Positions 53,413-63,195 of a stretch of DNA of 64,000 nt are shown piece by piece. Where the stretch lies: positions 1,488,001-1,552,000 of the forward strand of contig JAWKHH010000003.1 in NCBI GenBank assembly GCA_041394945.1, in the 5' to 3' direction. Every line of letters starts with the position of its first letter. Within the stretch, counting starts at the first letter, position 1. This stretch comes from Bryobacteraceae bacterium. Lineage in GTDB: Bacteria > Acidobacteriota > Terriglobia > Bryobacterales > Bryobacteraceae. A program made the position numbers and the translations under genes. The notes below the pieces were generated by a model. The model ran no database searches and had not been told where the DNA came from. It saw nothing but the letters and a program-made list of their open reading frames with translations.

Positions 53413-54498
53413 TCAGCGGCGAGGAGGATCGTTCCTGATCTGGACCAGATCAGGCGGCGTGGGTGCGGCCGGTTGCCGCGACGGCGGCGTCAGAAGACGC
53501 TTCGGGAGCTTCGCGAGGTACGTCAGCCGCTCCACCAACGGCAGCAGCTTGCGCACCGTCGCGCCATGAAGCACCAGGCTCCCGGCCACCAGCACCGGAT
53601 GCGGGATGGTGGAGCAGCAGCGCGCGCAAACGTCGATCTCGCCCGCGCGGCCTGCCACATGCAGCCTGCGCATGCGGCGCATGGATTCCGAATTCCATAT
53701 CTCGTCCAGCGATTCCCGGCCGACGTTCCCCGCCGGCGCGCCTTCCAGCATGTAACTTTGGCAGCATGGATACGCGTCGCCGTTCCACTTCACGTACATC
53801 GGGCCGCGCCACAGGTAGTGGCAGGGATGCTTCCAATCCGCGTCGCCGTGTCCGGCGTCCGGACGCATCAGGTTTGTTTCGTCCTCTTTGATGCGCACCT
53901 GGTCGACACCGGGCGCCGCGCTCCAGAAGCGGGCGAATTCGTCCACTTCATGGGCATTGCGCTCCATGCGCACCATCTGCACCACCACCTGCGGAACACG
54001 CCCGCGGCGTTCGCTCTTCATCCGCGCGAACCGCACGAAGTTGTCGCGAACCCGCTCGAAGCGAGCGCCCTTCCGGTAATATTCGAATGTTTCCGCGCTC
54101 GCGCCGTCGAAGCTCAGCGTGATGTGCGCCAGAGGAGAATCAAGGATGCGCGCCGCGGCCGCTTCGTCGAGCAGTGTGCCGTTTGTCGAGAGCAGCGTGT
54201 GGACGTTATGGCGCTCACAGTACTCGATGCGGTCGAATATTTTGCGATCGAGGAAGGGTTCGCCGAGTCCAATCAGCATCATGTGCTCGGCGGACCGCCC
54301 CGCTTGCTGAACCAGTCGCTCGAAGATCTCGGCGGTCATGTCCTCCTTGGGCTGCACCAGCGTTTCCCGCGGGCACATCGGACAATAGAGGTTGCATTTG
54401 GCCGTGGTTTCGACGATGAACTCCACGGGCAGGGCGGAGAGGCGCTCGCGGCGGGCGAGATAGCCCCAGAGAAGTTTGGCCCGGTTCCATGCCCGCAT
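53413..54498 (-). CDS. Radical SAM protein with SPASM-like C-terminus
   Basis: 361 residues. The radical SAM cluster motif CNLYCPMC lies at 35-42 (C-X3-C-X2-C), followed by MLIGLGEPFLDRKIFDRIEYC, ITLSFDGASAETFEYYRKG and a beta-strand-rich core. The C-terminus holds further cysteines (CHYLWRGPMYVKWNGDAYPCC, then CARCC) as in SPASM domains that bind an extra Fe-S cluster. Such enzymes make chemically difficult modifications of peptides or small molecules. The substrate is unknown; no peptide precursor gene is visible next to it. Its start is 20 bases from the divergent photolyase start. Confidence 0.88.
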   Translation of the reverse strand: MRAWNRAKLLWGYLARRERLSALPVEFIVETTAKCNLYCPMCPRETLVQPKEDMTAEIFERLVQQAGRSAEHMMLIGLGEPFLDRKIFDRIEYCERHNVHTLLSTNGTLLDEAAAARILDSPLAHITLSFDGASAETFEYYRKGARFERVRDNFVRFARMKSERRGRVPQVVVQMVRMERNAHEVDEFARFWSAAPGVDQVRIKEDETNLMRPDAGHGDADWKHPCHYLWRGPMYVKWNGDAYPCCQSYMLEGAPAGNVGRESLDEIWNSESMRRMRRLHVAGRAGEIDVCARCCSTIPHPVLVAGSLVLHGATVRKLLPLVERLTYLAKLPKRLLTPPSRQPAAPTPPDLVQIRNDPPRR

Positions 54499-54518
54499 GA
54501 GATACCAGATTTTATTGT

Positions 54519-55952
54519 ATGACTTCGCCCTTTGAACACCGCGTTTCGGCGCTGAACGACTGTCCGGCGCGCCGCGACGCCGCCTACGTTCTCTACTGGG
54601 CGCAGATGAACCGCCGGGTGGAATCGAACCACGGGCTCGAATACGCGGTCGAGCGGGCGAATGAGCGCGGCCTGCCTGTGCTCTTCTACGAAGGGCTCAC
54701 GTGCGACTATCTGGAAGCGAACGCGCGGCTGCACACATTCATCGTGGAAGGCGCGCCGGAGACGGCTCGCCGGGCGGCCAAACGCGGCATCGGCTACTGC
54801 TTCTATTTGCGAAAGCGCAAGAGCGACCCGAATGATGTGCTCTATCGGCTGGCCGCGAAGGCGGCGCTCGTCGTCACCGACGACTACCCGGTATTCATCA
54901 ACGCGCGTCACAACCGCCGCGTGCCGGCAAAGCTCGACGTGCCCTTCATCGCCGTCGAATCGAGTTGCGTGGTCCCCATGCGCTTCTTCGCCACGAAACA
55001 GTACGGCGCCTACACGCTTCGCCCCCGTCTGCACAAGGTGCTCGACGCGCACCTGCGCCCGCTGGACGCGATCCCGGTGAAGCGCGAGTGGACCTCTCCG
55101 CCGCCGGAGTTCCACACGCCCGTGACCGCGGCCAACGTGAGTGAGCTCGTCGCCGCCTGCGAGATCGATCACTCGGTGAAGCCGTCGTTGAGCTTCGGCG
55201 GCGGGCGCGCCGAAGCGGAGAAGCATCTGCGGCTCTTCATCGAGAGCAACCTCGCCCGGTATGACCGGGACCGCAACGAGCCCGCCGCGCACGCAACGTC
55301 GGACCTGAGCCCGTATCTGCACTTCGGCCACATTTCCGCAACAGAGGCCGCTCTCGCCGCCAGGCTCTTTGCCACCGAAAACGGCGCCTCCGCGGACGCG
55401 TTTCTCGAAGAGTTGATCGTTCGGCGCGAGCTCGCCTTCAACCACGCGCTCCACTCGGGAGACCGGGTCGATTCGCTCCAAACGCTGCCGGACTGGGCGC
55501 GCAAAACGCTCGCCTCGCACGATGGCGATCATCGCGATCCCGTCTACACCTACGCCGATTTCGAGCACGCCCGGACACACGACGCGTTGTGGAACGCCTG
55601 CCAGAAGGAGATGCTCCTTCGAGGCAAGATCCACGGCTACTACCGCATGTACTGGGGCAAGAAGATCATCGAGTGGTCCGCGTCGCACCGCGAGGCGTGC
55701 GAGACGATGGTGCGCATTCATGACCGCTACGCGCTCGACGGCCGGGATCCGAACACCTACACGAACATCCTGTGGTGCTTCGGTCTGCATGACCGGCCCT
55801 GGCAGGAACGGCCCATCTTCGGGATGGTCCGCTACATGTCGCTCGAAGGGATGAAACGGAAGACCGGCGTCGACGCCTACCTGCGCGAGATCGGCTGGTT
55901 GGAGGCGACGGGCGCGGATCCGCGCGCCGGGTCCAAGTCCGCCTCGGGGTGA
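54519..55952 (+). CDS. Class II deoxyribodipyrimidine photolyase
   Basis: 477 residues. Light-driven repair of cyclobutane pyrimidine dimers with FADH-. Class II pattern: YVLYWAQMNRRVESNHGLEYAVERA near the start, LSPYLHFGHISATEAALA, ELIVRRELAFNHALH, MYWGKKIIEWS and DGRDPNTYTNILWCFGLHDRPWQERPIFG near the C-terminus. The body ends by YLREI, and about 17 extra residues follow (TGADPRAGSKSASG). The stop overlaps the convergent kinase gene by 76 bases. A co-located radical SAM gene may be coincidental. Confidence 0.93.
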   Translation: MTSPFEHRVSALNDCPARRDAAYVLYWAQMNRRVESNHGLEYAVERANERGLPVLFYEGLTCDYLEANARLHTFIVEGAPETARRAAKRGIGYCFYLRKRKSDPNDVLYRLAAKAALVVTDDYPVFINARHNRRVPAKLDVPFIAVESSCVVPMRFFATKQYGAYTLRPRLHKVLDAHLRPLDAIPVKREWTSPPPEFHTPVTAANVSELVAACEIDHSVKPSLSFGGGRAEAEKHLRLFIESNLARYDRDRNEPAAHATSDLSPYLHFGHISATEAALAARLFATENGASADAFLEELIVRRELAFNHALHSGDRVDSLQTLPDWARKTLASHDGDHRDPVYTYADFEHARTHDALWNACQKEMLLRGKIHGYYRMYWGKKIIEWSASHREACETMVRIHDRYALDGRDPNTYTNILWCFGLHDRPWQERPIFGMVRYMSLEGMKRKTGVDAYLREIGWLEATGADPRAGSKSASG

Positions 55953-57694
55953 ACGGGGATCAGCAGCCGCGCGACGGTTCCGTCGGGCCGCACGCTCAGC
56001 TCTAGCGACGCTTCCGGGCCGTAGCGCAACTCCAGCCGGCGGCGGACGTTTGAGAGCCCAATTCCGGCGCCGGCCGTCTTCGGCGCGCCCTGTCCGGACC
56101 CGGCTCCGGAGTCGCGCACCTCGATGGTAAGCGCACCCGCTTTCGGCTCCGCCGCGATCCGTATCGTCCCTCCGGCCGGGTTTGCGGCCACTCCATGCTT
56201 GACTGCGTTCTCAACCAGCGGCTGGATCGAGAGCATCGGAATCGGAATGCGAAGGCAGGCTTCGGGAGCGTCAATCGAAAATTCCAGCTTCCCTCCCAGG
56301 CGCTGCTCTTCGATGGCGAGGTAAGACCGTACGATCTCCAACTCCTCGCGCACTGTGACGCTCGTGTGGCCGGTGCGGAGAAAGTATCGGAAGAGCTCAG
56401 CCAGGCTGAGCGTCAACCGCCGGGCCAGGGTCGCCTCGCGCGGGGTGATTCCGTAGAGGGTATTGAGCGCGTTGAACAGGAAATGCGGGTTGATCTGAGC
56501 TTGCAGCGCACGCAATTCGGCGCGTGCGGAGAGCTTCTCGTTTTCGAGGAGGCGCAGCCGTTCCAGTTGCTCGCCGGCGGCGGCGGCAAGACGTTCCAAG
56601 GCGTCGTAGTCGGCGGTGAGATACGGCCGGCCCTCGCGTCGGTCACCCAGGAGGACGTAGCGGCTCTCGGTGGCCGACATCCGGATCCGCACCGCTGCCG
56701 CCGCCGTCGGCGGCGCCGGAACGGCAGGGGCGATCCCGACGACGCCGGCGCCCATCAGCCCGGCCATTTCGCCCGCGACATCCTTGAGATACTTTTCCTC
56801 GCTGTCGCCCACGGTGCGGATCCTGCCCAGGCTCTCGCGGATCGCCTCCTCGCCCGGCTGGCGGAACACGAGGTGGGAGAGCAGGTTCCGGGTCTGGTTG
56901 CGGAGGAATCCGAATACGTAGAACGCTGCTACTCCGATGAGCACCTGCAGCGGGAGTTCAACCGGCGCTGCCAGCCGGAAGACCAGCCACGAGAGGCCGG
57001 CCGCCAGCACTCCGTTTGCGATCACACCGATGAGAGCGTCGAGGAAGACGAAGCGGTAGTCCTGCAGCAGCACCCAAAGAGCCAGGGGAATTCCGGCGTG
57101 GTGGACCACGAGTTCTTCGCCCCATGCGTCGGTGATGTGCCCGCCGTTGAAGTGGGCGAATGACACGGCAAGCAGGAAGAGCGACATCGCGCTGACGGCG
57201 CGGGCCGTCGCCTCACGGCCGGCCGTGGCGCCGGATGCCCAATAGAGGCGCGCCACCGCGAACGCTGTCAACCCGCCGAAGCCGAACGTGACCACGGCGA
57301 GTCCCCACTGGTGAAGAGCGGGCCTGGCGAAGAGAACCTCGCTCGCGTGGGCGGCCACGGCGGCCGCGCTGAGGCCGTAGCCGGTTCGAACGAGGCCCCC
57401 AAAAGAACGGCGCATCGCGATCTGAAAGAGCCCGGCCGGAAGCAGGCTGAGCGCGGAAAGCGCAACGGTGGCGAGAGCCTCCTGCACGGCGCCGCGGCCC
57501 GGGCCCATTGCGATGACGGCAATGGAGCCGATGTCCCAAACGAGCGCCATCGCGACCACGAAGAGCGTGAGACCTTCGCCGCCGATCCGGAAACGGGACT
57601 GACGGCGGGCCAGAACGAGAAAGCTGACAAACAACGCGACGCCCGCGGCATGGCCGCATAGGTTGATCCAGTCGCTGCTCGTTATGGTCTGCAT
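55877..57694 (-). CDS. LytS/YehU-type membrane sensor histidine kinase
   Basis: 605 residues from the ATG at 57694, with GGAG 9 bases upstream. The first 270 residues hold about seven or eight hydrophobic segments. A GAF-like linker follows, and the kinase core is of the His_kinase/HATPase_c type: RALQAQINPHFLFNALNTL with the phospho-acceptor His near 401, then NAVKHGVAANPAGGTI and GAGIGLSNVRRRLELRYG. The extra residues at the very end (HPEADLDPARGSAPVASNQPISRR) overlap the photolyase gene. It is divergent from a LytTR response regulator, its probable partner. Confidence 0.92.
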   Translation of the reverse strand: MQTITSSDWINLCGHAAGVALFVSFLVLARRQSRFRIGGEGLTLFVVAMALVWDIGSIAVIAMGPGRGAVQEALATVALSALSLLPAGLFQIAMRRSFGGLVRTGYGLSAAAVAAHASEVLFARPALHQWGLAVVTFGFGGLTAFAVARLYWASGATAGREATARAVSAMSLFLLAVSFAHFNGGHITDAWGEELVVHHAGIPLALWVLLQDYRFVFLDALIGVIANGVLAAGLSWLVFRLAAPVELPLQVLIGVAAFYVFGFLRNQTRNLLSHLVFRQPGEEAIRESLGRIRTVGDSEEKYLKDVAGEMAGLMGAGVVGIAPAVPAPPTAAAAVRIRMSATESRYVLLGDRREGRPYLTADYDALERLAAAAGEQLERLRLLENEKLSARAELRALQAQINPHFLFNALNTLYGITPREATLARRLTLSLAELFRYFLRTGHTSVTVREELEIVRSYLAIEEQRLGGKLEFSIDAPEACLRIPIPMLSIQPLVENAVKHGVAANPAGGTIRIAAEPKAGALTIEVRDSGAGSGQGAPKTAGAGIGLSNVRRRLELRYGPEASLELSVRPDGTVARLLIPVHPEADLDPARGSAPVASNQPISRR

Positions 57695-57946
57695 ACGCCC
57701 GGCTCCAAACAACCCGAAACCGCCGTGTGTTCAAAGTCGGAGTGACGTCCGCTTGGCGCGGTTCTCTAATGAGCCGCCAAGTATGGCTGACACACGCGCC
57801 ACCGCCAATTTCAGGCGCGAACGCCTTAATAAAGGATAGGTGATTGCGGCACAGGCGGTCCCCCGCGTTGAACAGACTGTCGGAGCCGCCATTCGGGCAA
57901 CGTGAGCGGAGGACCGTTGCGGTACAACGGAAAGATCAACTCCCCG

Positions 57947-58717
57947 ATGCGACTCCGTGTGATGCTTGTCGACGACGAACCGATTGCCCGCAAGGTGCTG
58001 CGCGAGGAGTTGGAGCTAATGGCGGACATTGAGTTGATTGCAGAGGCAGAGACTGGCGCTGAAGCGATCCGGCGGATCGAGGCGTTGTCGCCCGATGTGG
58101 TCTTTCTCGATCTGCAGATGCCCGGACAGACGGGTTTCGACGTGATTCGCGCCCTGAACCTGGAGACCTTCCCCTCATTCGTGATCGTCACTGCTTACGA
58201 TGAATACGCCGTTGAGGCTTTCCAGGCCGGCGCGCTCGACTACCTGCTGAAGCCGGTCAGCGCGGATCGCTTGGCGCTATCCGTGGCCCGCGTAAGGCAA
58301 TACCGCGGCAGTCCGCGTTTTGTGGGGAGCCAGATGGCTGAGCTGAGGCGGATCGCCGGAGCGGCGCCGGAGGAGCGGCCGCGGCAGCCGCGGAAGGTGG
58401 TGGGCCGTGCCGGTGAAGAGTATCACTTGCTCGACGTGCAAGACGTGCTGGCCTTTCAGGCCGAACGCGAGGTCGTCAGAATCGTCACGAAAGGAAATCG
58501 CTACCTGGCATCGCAGCCGCTGAAGGACCTTGAGGCCCGGCTGAGCGGCCTCAACTTCGCGCGGATTCACCGGAGCGTGCTCGTAAATCTCGATCACGTC
58601 GCCAAGATGGCGCCGCTCTCCAGCCAGCGGTGGCTGCTCACGCTGACCAACGGCCAGCAGTTCATCGTCAGCAAGCGAAACGCAAAGGCGATCCAAACGC
58701 GCCTTACAGCCAGTTGA
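57947..58717 (+). CDS. LytTR-family response regulator
   Basis: 256 residues from the ATG at 57947; a GTG at 57902 would add 15 residues. Receiver domain 1-120: VMLVDDEP with the acidic pair at 9-10, phospho-acceptor Asp55 in VVFLDLQMPGQTGFDV, Thr in VIVTAYDEYAV and Lys in DYLLKPVS. LytTR DNA-binding domain about 150-256 (EEYHLLDVQDVLAFQAERE, NFARIHRSVLVNLDHVAKM). It is divergent from the LytS-type kinase gene, with a 252-base region between, where its binding site probably lies. Targets are not known. A terminator follows. Confidence 0.93.
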   Translation: MRLRVMLVDDEPIARKVLREELELMADIELIAEAETGAEAIRRIEALSPDVVFLDLQMPGQTGFDVIRALNLETFPSFVIVTAYDEYAVEAFQAGALDYLLKPVSADRLALSVARVRQYRGSPRFVGSQMAELRRIAGAAPEERPRQPRKVVGRAGEEYHLLDVQDVLAFQAEREVVRIVTKGNRYLASQPLKDLEARLSGLNFARIHRSVLVNLDHVAKMAPLSSQRWLLTLTNGQQFIVSKRNAKAIQTRLTAS

Positions 58718-58728
58718 GCGAGGAAAAA

Positions 58729-58756
58729 AAGGCGCGCCCCGGAGAGAGCGCGCCTT
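58729..58756. terminator. Hairpin between the LytTR gene and amt
   Basis: AAGGCGCGC (58729-58737) and GCGCGCCTT (58748-58756) form a perfect 9-base stem with a 10-base loop and lie between two convergent genes. An A-run precedes it (a U-run for the minus strand). Confidence 0.75.
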
Positions 58757-58798
58757 AGCGTGTTTACACCTCCTGCTTGGAGCCCAAGAGACCGAGAA

Positions 58799-60232
58799 TC
58801 AAGCTTCCTGCGCGCGCGCTCCGGAGTGGACGGCGGCATGCCCGCCGGCGCCGGCGCCGTAGAGAGCGGTGCCCCCGGCGGGTGCGGCGGCAGCGAAGTC
58901 CGGATAGGCGTTGGCGCTGTGCTCGGAAAGATCCAGCCCGGCGATTTCTTCTTCGGCCGAGACGCGAAGACCGATGGTGCGCTTGATCACCTGGAAGAGG
59001 ATGAACGCCGTCGGGAAGGTCCAGATGAACGCGGTGCCGATTCCGATGAGCTGCGTGACGAGCTGGCCCATCAAGTCATACTCGGCGCCGGTGAACAGGT
59101 TCTCGTGGAACAGCGCGGCGGAAAGCGTCCCAAAGGCGCCGCAGACGCCGTGCACGGAGATGGCGCCCACCGGATCGTCGATCTTGATCTTGTCGAAGAA
59201 CAGAACGGCAACCACAACGAGGACGCCCGCGCAGAGGCCGATGAGCAGCGCCCCGGCGGTGGTGACGCTGGCGCAGGGAGCCGTGATGGCGACCAGGCCG
59301 GCCAGCGTGCCGTTGAGCGACATGCCGATGTCGGGGGTCTTGAACTTCAGCCACGAGAAGATCAACGCCGCGGTGGCGCCGGTGCAGGCGGCGAGCAGCG
59401 TGTTCACGGCGATCCGCGCCAGAGAGCCGTTGGCGGCGGTGGTGGAGCCGGCGTTGAACCCGAACCAGCCGAAGAAGAGAATGAAGACGCCGAGCGCGGC
59501 GAGCGTCAGGCTGTGGCCTGGAATCGGCCGCGGATTGCCGTCTTTGTCGAACTTGCCGATGCGCGGGCCGAGCACGATGGCGCCCGCAAGAGCCGCCCAG
59601 CCGCCGACGGAGTGAACCACCGTGGAGCCGGCGAAGTCAATGAAGCCGCGCTTGGCGAGCCAGGCGCCGGAATCGGCGTTGCCCGAGTTGAGCAGGTTGC
59701 CCCAGGCCCAGTGGCCGAAGACCGGATAGATCAACAGTGAGATAAAGAAGCTGTAGGCGAGGTAGCCGGAGAACTTGGTGCGCTCGGCCATCGCGCCGGA
59801 AACGATCGTTGCCGCGGTGGCGGCGAACACAACCTGGAAGAACCAGAACGTGTAGCCCCACTGGCCGTCGGGAGTGGAGTTGTCGAAGTTCATGAAGAAG
59901 TCGGACCCGCCGGTGATGCCATTCGAAACTCCGAACATCAGGCCGAAGCCGACCGCCCAATAGGCGATGCCGCCGAGCGAGAAGTCCATCAGGTTCTTCA
60001 TCATGATGTTGCCGGCGCTCTTGGCGCGGGTAAAGCCGGTCTCCACCATCGCGAAGCCGGCCTGCATGAAGAACACGAGCGCGGCCGCCATTGCGGTCCA
60101 GATAATATCGGCGTTCTTTTGCACGCCGTCGACGGCGGTTTTCAGCTCCGCCGGTGTTGGGGGGGCATCTTGGGCGAACAGGGAGCATGCGGCCAAGGCC
60201 AACATGCCGGACACTAGGATCGGAAGTCTCAC
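58799..60232 (-). CDS. amt: Ammonium transporter with signal peptide
   Basis: 477 residues from the GTG at 60232, 6 bases after GGAG; an ATG two codons earlier touches the ribosome site. A signal peptide (LPILVSGMLALAACSLFAQ) precedes the Amt fold: FFMQAGFAMVETGFTRAKSAGNI, NGITGGSDFF, ITGG-like vestibule residues, the twin-His neighbourhood (STVVHSVGGWAALAGA and AISVHGVCGAFG) and a cytosolic C-tail EEIAGLDLSEHSANAYPDF, which receives P-II. The protein conducts ammonium across the inner membrane. Its 3' neighbour is the LytTR terminator; on the 5' side it precedes a porin gene on the same strand. It forms a nitrogen module with a second Amt and glnB/glnD. Confidence 0.92.
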   Translation of the reverse strand: MRLPILVSGMLALAACSLFAQDAPPTPAELKTAVDGVQKNADIIWTAMAAALVFFMQAGFAMVETGFTRAKSAGNIMMKNLMDFSLGGIAYWAVGFGLMFGVSNGITGGSDFFMNFDNSTPDGQWGYTFWFFQVVFAATAATIVSGAMAERTKFSGYLAYSFFISLLIYPVFGHWAWGNLLNSGNADSGAWLAKRGFIDFAGSTVVHSVGGWAALAGAIVLGPRIGKFDKDGNPRPIPGHSLTLAALGVFILFFGWFGFNAGSTTAANGSLARIAVNTLLAACTGATAALIFSWLKFKTPDIGMSLNGTLAGLVAITAPCASVTTAGALLIGLCAGVLVVVAVLFFDKIKIDDPVGAISVHGVCGAFGTLSAALFHENLFTGAEYDLMGQLVTQLIGIGTAFIWTFPTAFILFQVIKRTIGLRVSAEEEIAGLDLSEHSANAYPDFAAAAPAGGTALYGAGAGGHAAVHSGARAQEA

Positions 60233-60419
60233 ACGCATCTCCTTCGGAGGATCTGGGAATCGGATGGATTTGCCTTACGAAGGCGGGCCCGGACGGGAGG
60301 CCTGATACCCGCGGCGACGGAGCCGCTCGAAGTCAAGTGTAACGGTATCGGGGCGGGAAGGGAACTTCAATATTTCTATGCCCCCGATAAACAAAACCCC
60401 GATAGACGGAAATCGAAAA

Positions 60420-60451
60420 GGGGCGGAAGGAGCCTGCGCTCCTTCCGCCCC
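60420..60451 (-). terminator. Rho-independent terminator of the porin gene
   Basis: GGGGCGGAAGGAG (60420-60432) and CTCCTTCCGCCCC (60439-60451) pair perfectly over 13 bases with a 6-base loop. On the minus strand TTTT follows directly, as expected after the porin stop. Confidence 0.88.
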
Positions 60452-60472
60452 TGGTTCAAACGGGACCGCCGG

Positions 60473-61582
60473 CTACTTGCCGAAGTAGACCACCACGCCG
60501 GCAAGCAGCGTATCCATGCTCTTGCTGTTGCCGGTGCCGTTGCCCTTGTCGAAGTACGGCTGGTCGGACCAATCGTGCCGGTACTCCAGCCGCGTCAGGA
60601 AGCCCTTCGCCATCTTCACCTCTCCGGTAAGAGTGAATTCCTTGAGCTTCTGGCTCTGGCCGGTAATGAACCCGTCGATGTCGTTGTAGACTTCGAAGCG
60701 CGGCGTCACCGAGAACCAGCTATTGGCCGTGAAGTGTCCGGCGAAGCCGATGCCGTACCAGTTGTTGTTCCCGCCGTCGATCGCCGGGTTCTTGTCAACG
60801 CCGATATCGTAGTTGATGTAGAAATTGGCCTTCTCGTGCGGCGCCAGCGTCAGCACCGAGTCCAGAAAGTGGCGGTACCCGGTGTTGGTGCCGGTCTTCT
60901 CCGGCCCGACGTAATAGTTGTTGAACAACGACACCTTCGAACTCGTGAGCGCGCTGGTGAGTCCGATGGTCTTGCCGCTGTTGTTGTCTTCCACGTTGTT
61001 CCAGCCGTTGATCAATTGCAGGCCGGCGGTCCAGTAGGGCGTAATCGGTTTCGACATCCGCGCGCCGAAGTGATAGTAGGGGCCGTTGGCGTACAGGAAC
61101 GCGCGAGAGTAGTTCCAATTGAGGTGAGTCTCGGTTGGTTCGGCGCCGGCGCTGGTGACGAACTTACCGAAATCGAACTGGAATCCGCCCGCCTTCTCCG
61201 GTTTCAAGGTGACGTAGGCTTGGAGGATGTTGCGCATCACGCCGGTGCCGTCCTGAAAGGGCTCGGTGGCATGGAAGATCTCGAACGCGCGTCCGAAGCC
61301 GAGGTCGAGCGTGAACCCGACCGGATCGGCGTCGTGCGTCATCGTTAGCTTAGCCATGTTCAAGCTGAACGAATTGGCCCGAACGTCGAAGTTGCGCAGG
61401 ACGTTGGTCCTGGATGCTGGGTGCTGGAAGTTAAGGCTATAGTAGCCGTCGATCAGACCGGAGAACTCGATGGGTCCTGCAGACCAGGCAGGGGGATCAG
61501 GTGACTGGCTCAGACCAGGAGCCGCCACAACCAGTACTCCGGCGAGAAAGCTGGTGCGAATGTGGTTCGCCTTCTTCTTCAT
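60473..61582 (-). CDS. Outer-membrane beta-barrel porin, BBP2/DUF1597-like
   Basis: 369 residues with GGGAGA before the ATG. A signal peptide 1-27 (FLAGVLVVAAPGLSQ) is followed by a barrel of alternating aromatic strands: IEFSGLIDGYYSLNFQHP, NSFSLNMAKLTMTHDADPVGFTLDLGFG, VMRNILQAYVTLKP, FYINYDIGVDKNP and VTPRFEVYNDIDGF, ending in VVVYFGK with an aromatic residue close to the C-terminus. It resembles the OmpL-type / beta-barrel family of Acidobacteriota. Placement between two ammonium transporter genes suggests that it admits nitrogen solutes, which is inference. Confidence 0.88.
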   Translation of the reverse strand: MKKKANHIRTSFLAGVLVVAAPGLSQSPDPPAWSAGPIEFSGLIDGYYSLNFQHPASRTNVLRNFDVRANSFSLNMAKLTMTHDADPVGFTLDLGFGRAFEIFHATEPFQDGTGVMRNILQAYVTLKPEKAGGFQFDFGKFVTSAGAEPTETHLNWNYSRAFLYANGPYYHFGARMSKPITPYWTAGLQLINGWNNVEDNNSGKTIGLTSALTSSKVSLFNNYYVGPEKTGTNTGYRHFLDSVLTLAPHEKANFYINYDIGVDKNPAIDGGNNNWYGIGFAGHFTANSWFSVTPRFEVYNDIDGFITGQSQKLKEFTLTGEVKMAKGFLTRLEYRHDWSDQPYFDKGNGTGNSKSMDTLLAGVVVYFGK

Positions 61583-61797
61583 TTTTCAGATTTCTCCCGT
61601 AGCTGGAGGTGAATTTAAGTCAGGACGCGAGGTTCCTGCTGCAATTGAGCATACGGGCAAGCGCGCCGCCAAAGCCAATAGAAAATTTTTGGGAGCCCGA
61701 TAGAAACGTTGAGTTTGTGCTTGATTCCCGAAGGCGACATGATGGAGAAGTCCGGCCACCCCGAATCACGTGCACCCGGCGTTCAGGAGCATCTCCC

Positions 61798-63162
61798 ATG
61801 TTGAGGATCTATCGATACACACCAGTCATTCTCGGCGCCCTGGCGGCTTTGCCTCTGGCGGCCCAGACACAGGAAGAACAAATCAAGGCGCTCGAGAGCG
61901 CTGTCGCGGCGGCCCAATCGGCTGGCGACAACGCTTGGATGCTTACAAGCGCCGCCCTCGTGCTGATGATGACCGGGCCGGGCTTGGCGCTTTTCTATAG
62001 CGGCCTCGTGCGGCGCAAGAATGTCCTCGGAACGATGATGCAGAGCTTCATTATGATGGCCGTCGCCACCGTCATTTGGGCCGTGGCCGGCTACAGCATC
62101 GCTTTCGGCGAGGCGACGCCCTACTTCGGCGACCTTCGCTACCTGATGCTGAACGGCGTGGGCGCGGAGCCCAACGCCGACTACGCGGGGACCATTCCGC
62201 AGCAGACGTTCATGGTCTTCCAGTTGATGTTCGCCATCATCACGCCCGCCCTCATTACCGGCGCATTCGCCGAGCGAATGAAGTTCACGGGCATGGTGGT
62301 GTTCTGCTCGCTTTGGCTTCTGGTTGTGTATTGCCCGATGGCGCACATGGTTTGGGGCAAGGGCGGGCTGTTCAACGCCTTCCTCGGCGGCGCTTTGCCT
62401 TGTCTCGATTTCGCCGGCGGAACGGTGGTTCACATCACGTCCGGAGTCTCGGCGCTGGTGTGCGCGCTCTATCTCGGCAAGCGGCAAGGTTACGGACAGG
62501 AATCGATGAAGCCTCACAGCCTCGTGTTGAGCGTCATTGGCGCGTGCCTGCTGTGGGTGGGCTGGTTCGGATTCAACGCCGGTAGCGCGCTCGGATCTTC
62601 CGGCCTCGCCACCAGCGCCTTCGTCGCCACGCACTTCGGAGCCGCCGCCGCCACTCTCGGGTGGCTGGCCGCCGAGATGTTCCATTCGGGCAAGCCGAGC
62701 GTTCTCGGAGGCATTTCGGGAGCGGTCGCGGGCCTGGTGGCCATCACCCCGGCCTCCGGTTTCGTCAGCCCGACCTCGGCTCTGATTATCGGCTTCCTGG
62801 CCGGCCTGTTTTGCTTCTTGATGGTTGTGGTTCTGAAGGCGAAGCTCGGCTATGACGACTCGCTCGACGCGTTCGGCGTCCATGGCGCCGGCGGCACCCT
62901 CGGAGCGATTCTCACTGGCGTGTTCGCCACCAAGTCCGTCAACGGCGGTCTCACCGCCGGCGGCCTGGTGGACGGCAACGCCGGCCAGGTGGTGAACCAG
63001 TTGGCCGGCACGGCGATCGCCTGGATTCTGGCTGCCATCGGGACGATCGTTCTGCTCAAGATTACCGACCTCGCGGTGGGCCTGCGCGTCTCGCCGGAAG
63101 AAGAAACCACCGGCCTCGACCTCAGCATGCACGGCGAGGATGGGTATAGCCTGGAAGCGTGA
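61798..63162 (+). CDS. amt: Ammonium transporter, second copy
   Basis: 454 residues from the ATG at 61798, with AGGAG 9 bases upstream; the frame is open upstream without homologous sequence. Signal peptide RYTPVILGALAALPLAAQ, then an Amt fold: MMTGPGLALFYSGLVRRKNVLG, ITPALITGAFAERMKF, LDFAGGTVVHITSGVSALV and DAFGVHGAGGTLGAILTG with the twin His, and a C-tail ETTGLDLSMHGEDGY. It precedes glnB by 33 bases and glnD overlaps glnB, so amt-glnB-glnD is a likely operon. P-II normally plugs such transporters under nitrogen-rich conditions. Confidence 0.94.
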   Translation: MLRIYRYTPVILGALAALPLAAQTQEEQIKALESAVAAAQSAGDNAWMLTSAALVLMMTGPGLALFYSGLVRRKNVLGTMMQSFIMMAVATVIWAVAGYSIAFGEATPYFGDLRYLMLNGVGAEPNADYAGTIPQQTFMVFQLMFAIITPALITGAFAERMKFTGMVVFCSLWLLVVYCPMAHMVWGKGGLFNAFLGGALPCLDFAGGTVVHITSGVSALVCALYLGKRQGYGQESMKPHSLVLSVIGACLLWVGWFGFNAGSALGSSGLATSAFVATHFGAAAATLGWLAAEMFHSGKPSVLGGISGAVAGLVAITPASGFVSPTSALIIGFLAGLFCFLMVVVLKAKLGYDDSLDAFGVHGAGGTLGAILTGVFATKSVNGGLTAGGLVDGNAGQVVNQLAGTAIAWILAAIGTIVLLKITDLAVGLRVSPEEETTGLDLSMHGEDGYSLEA

Positions 63163-63195
63163 TGCTCCGGATTTGATAGGAAGAGAGGCATTCTG

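Noticed and set aside
61583..61797. Sigma54 promoter before the amt-glnB operon
   Set aside because: No pair with GG and GC in the -24/-12 spacing was found in this region by eye.
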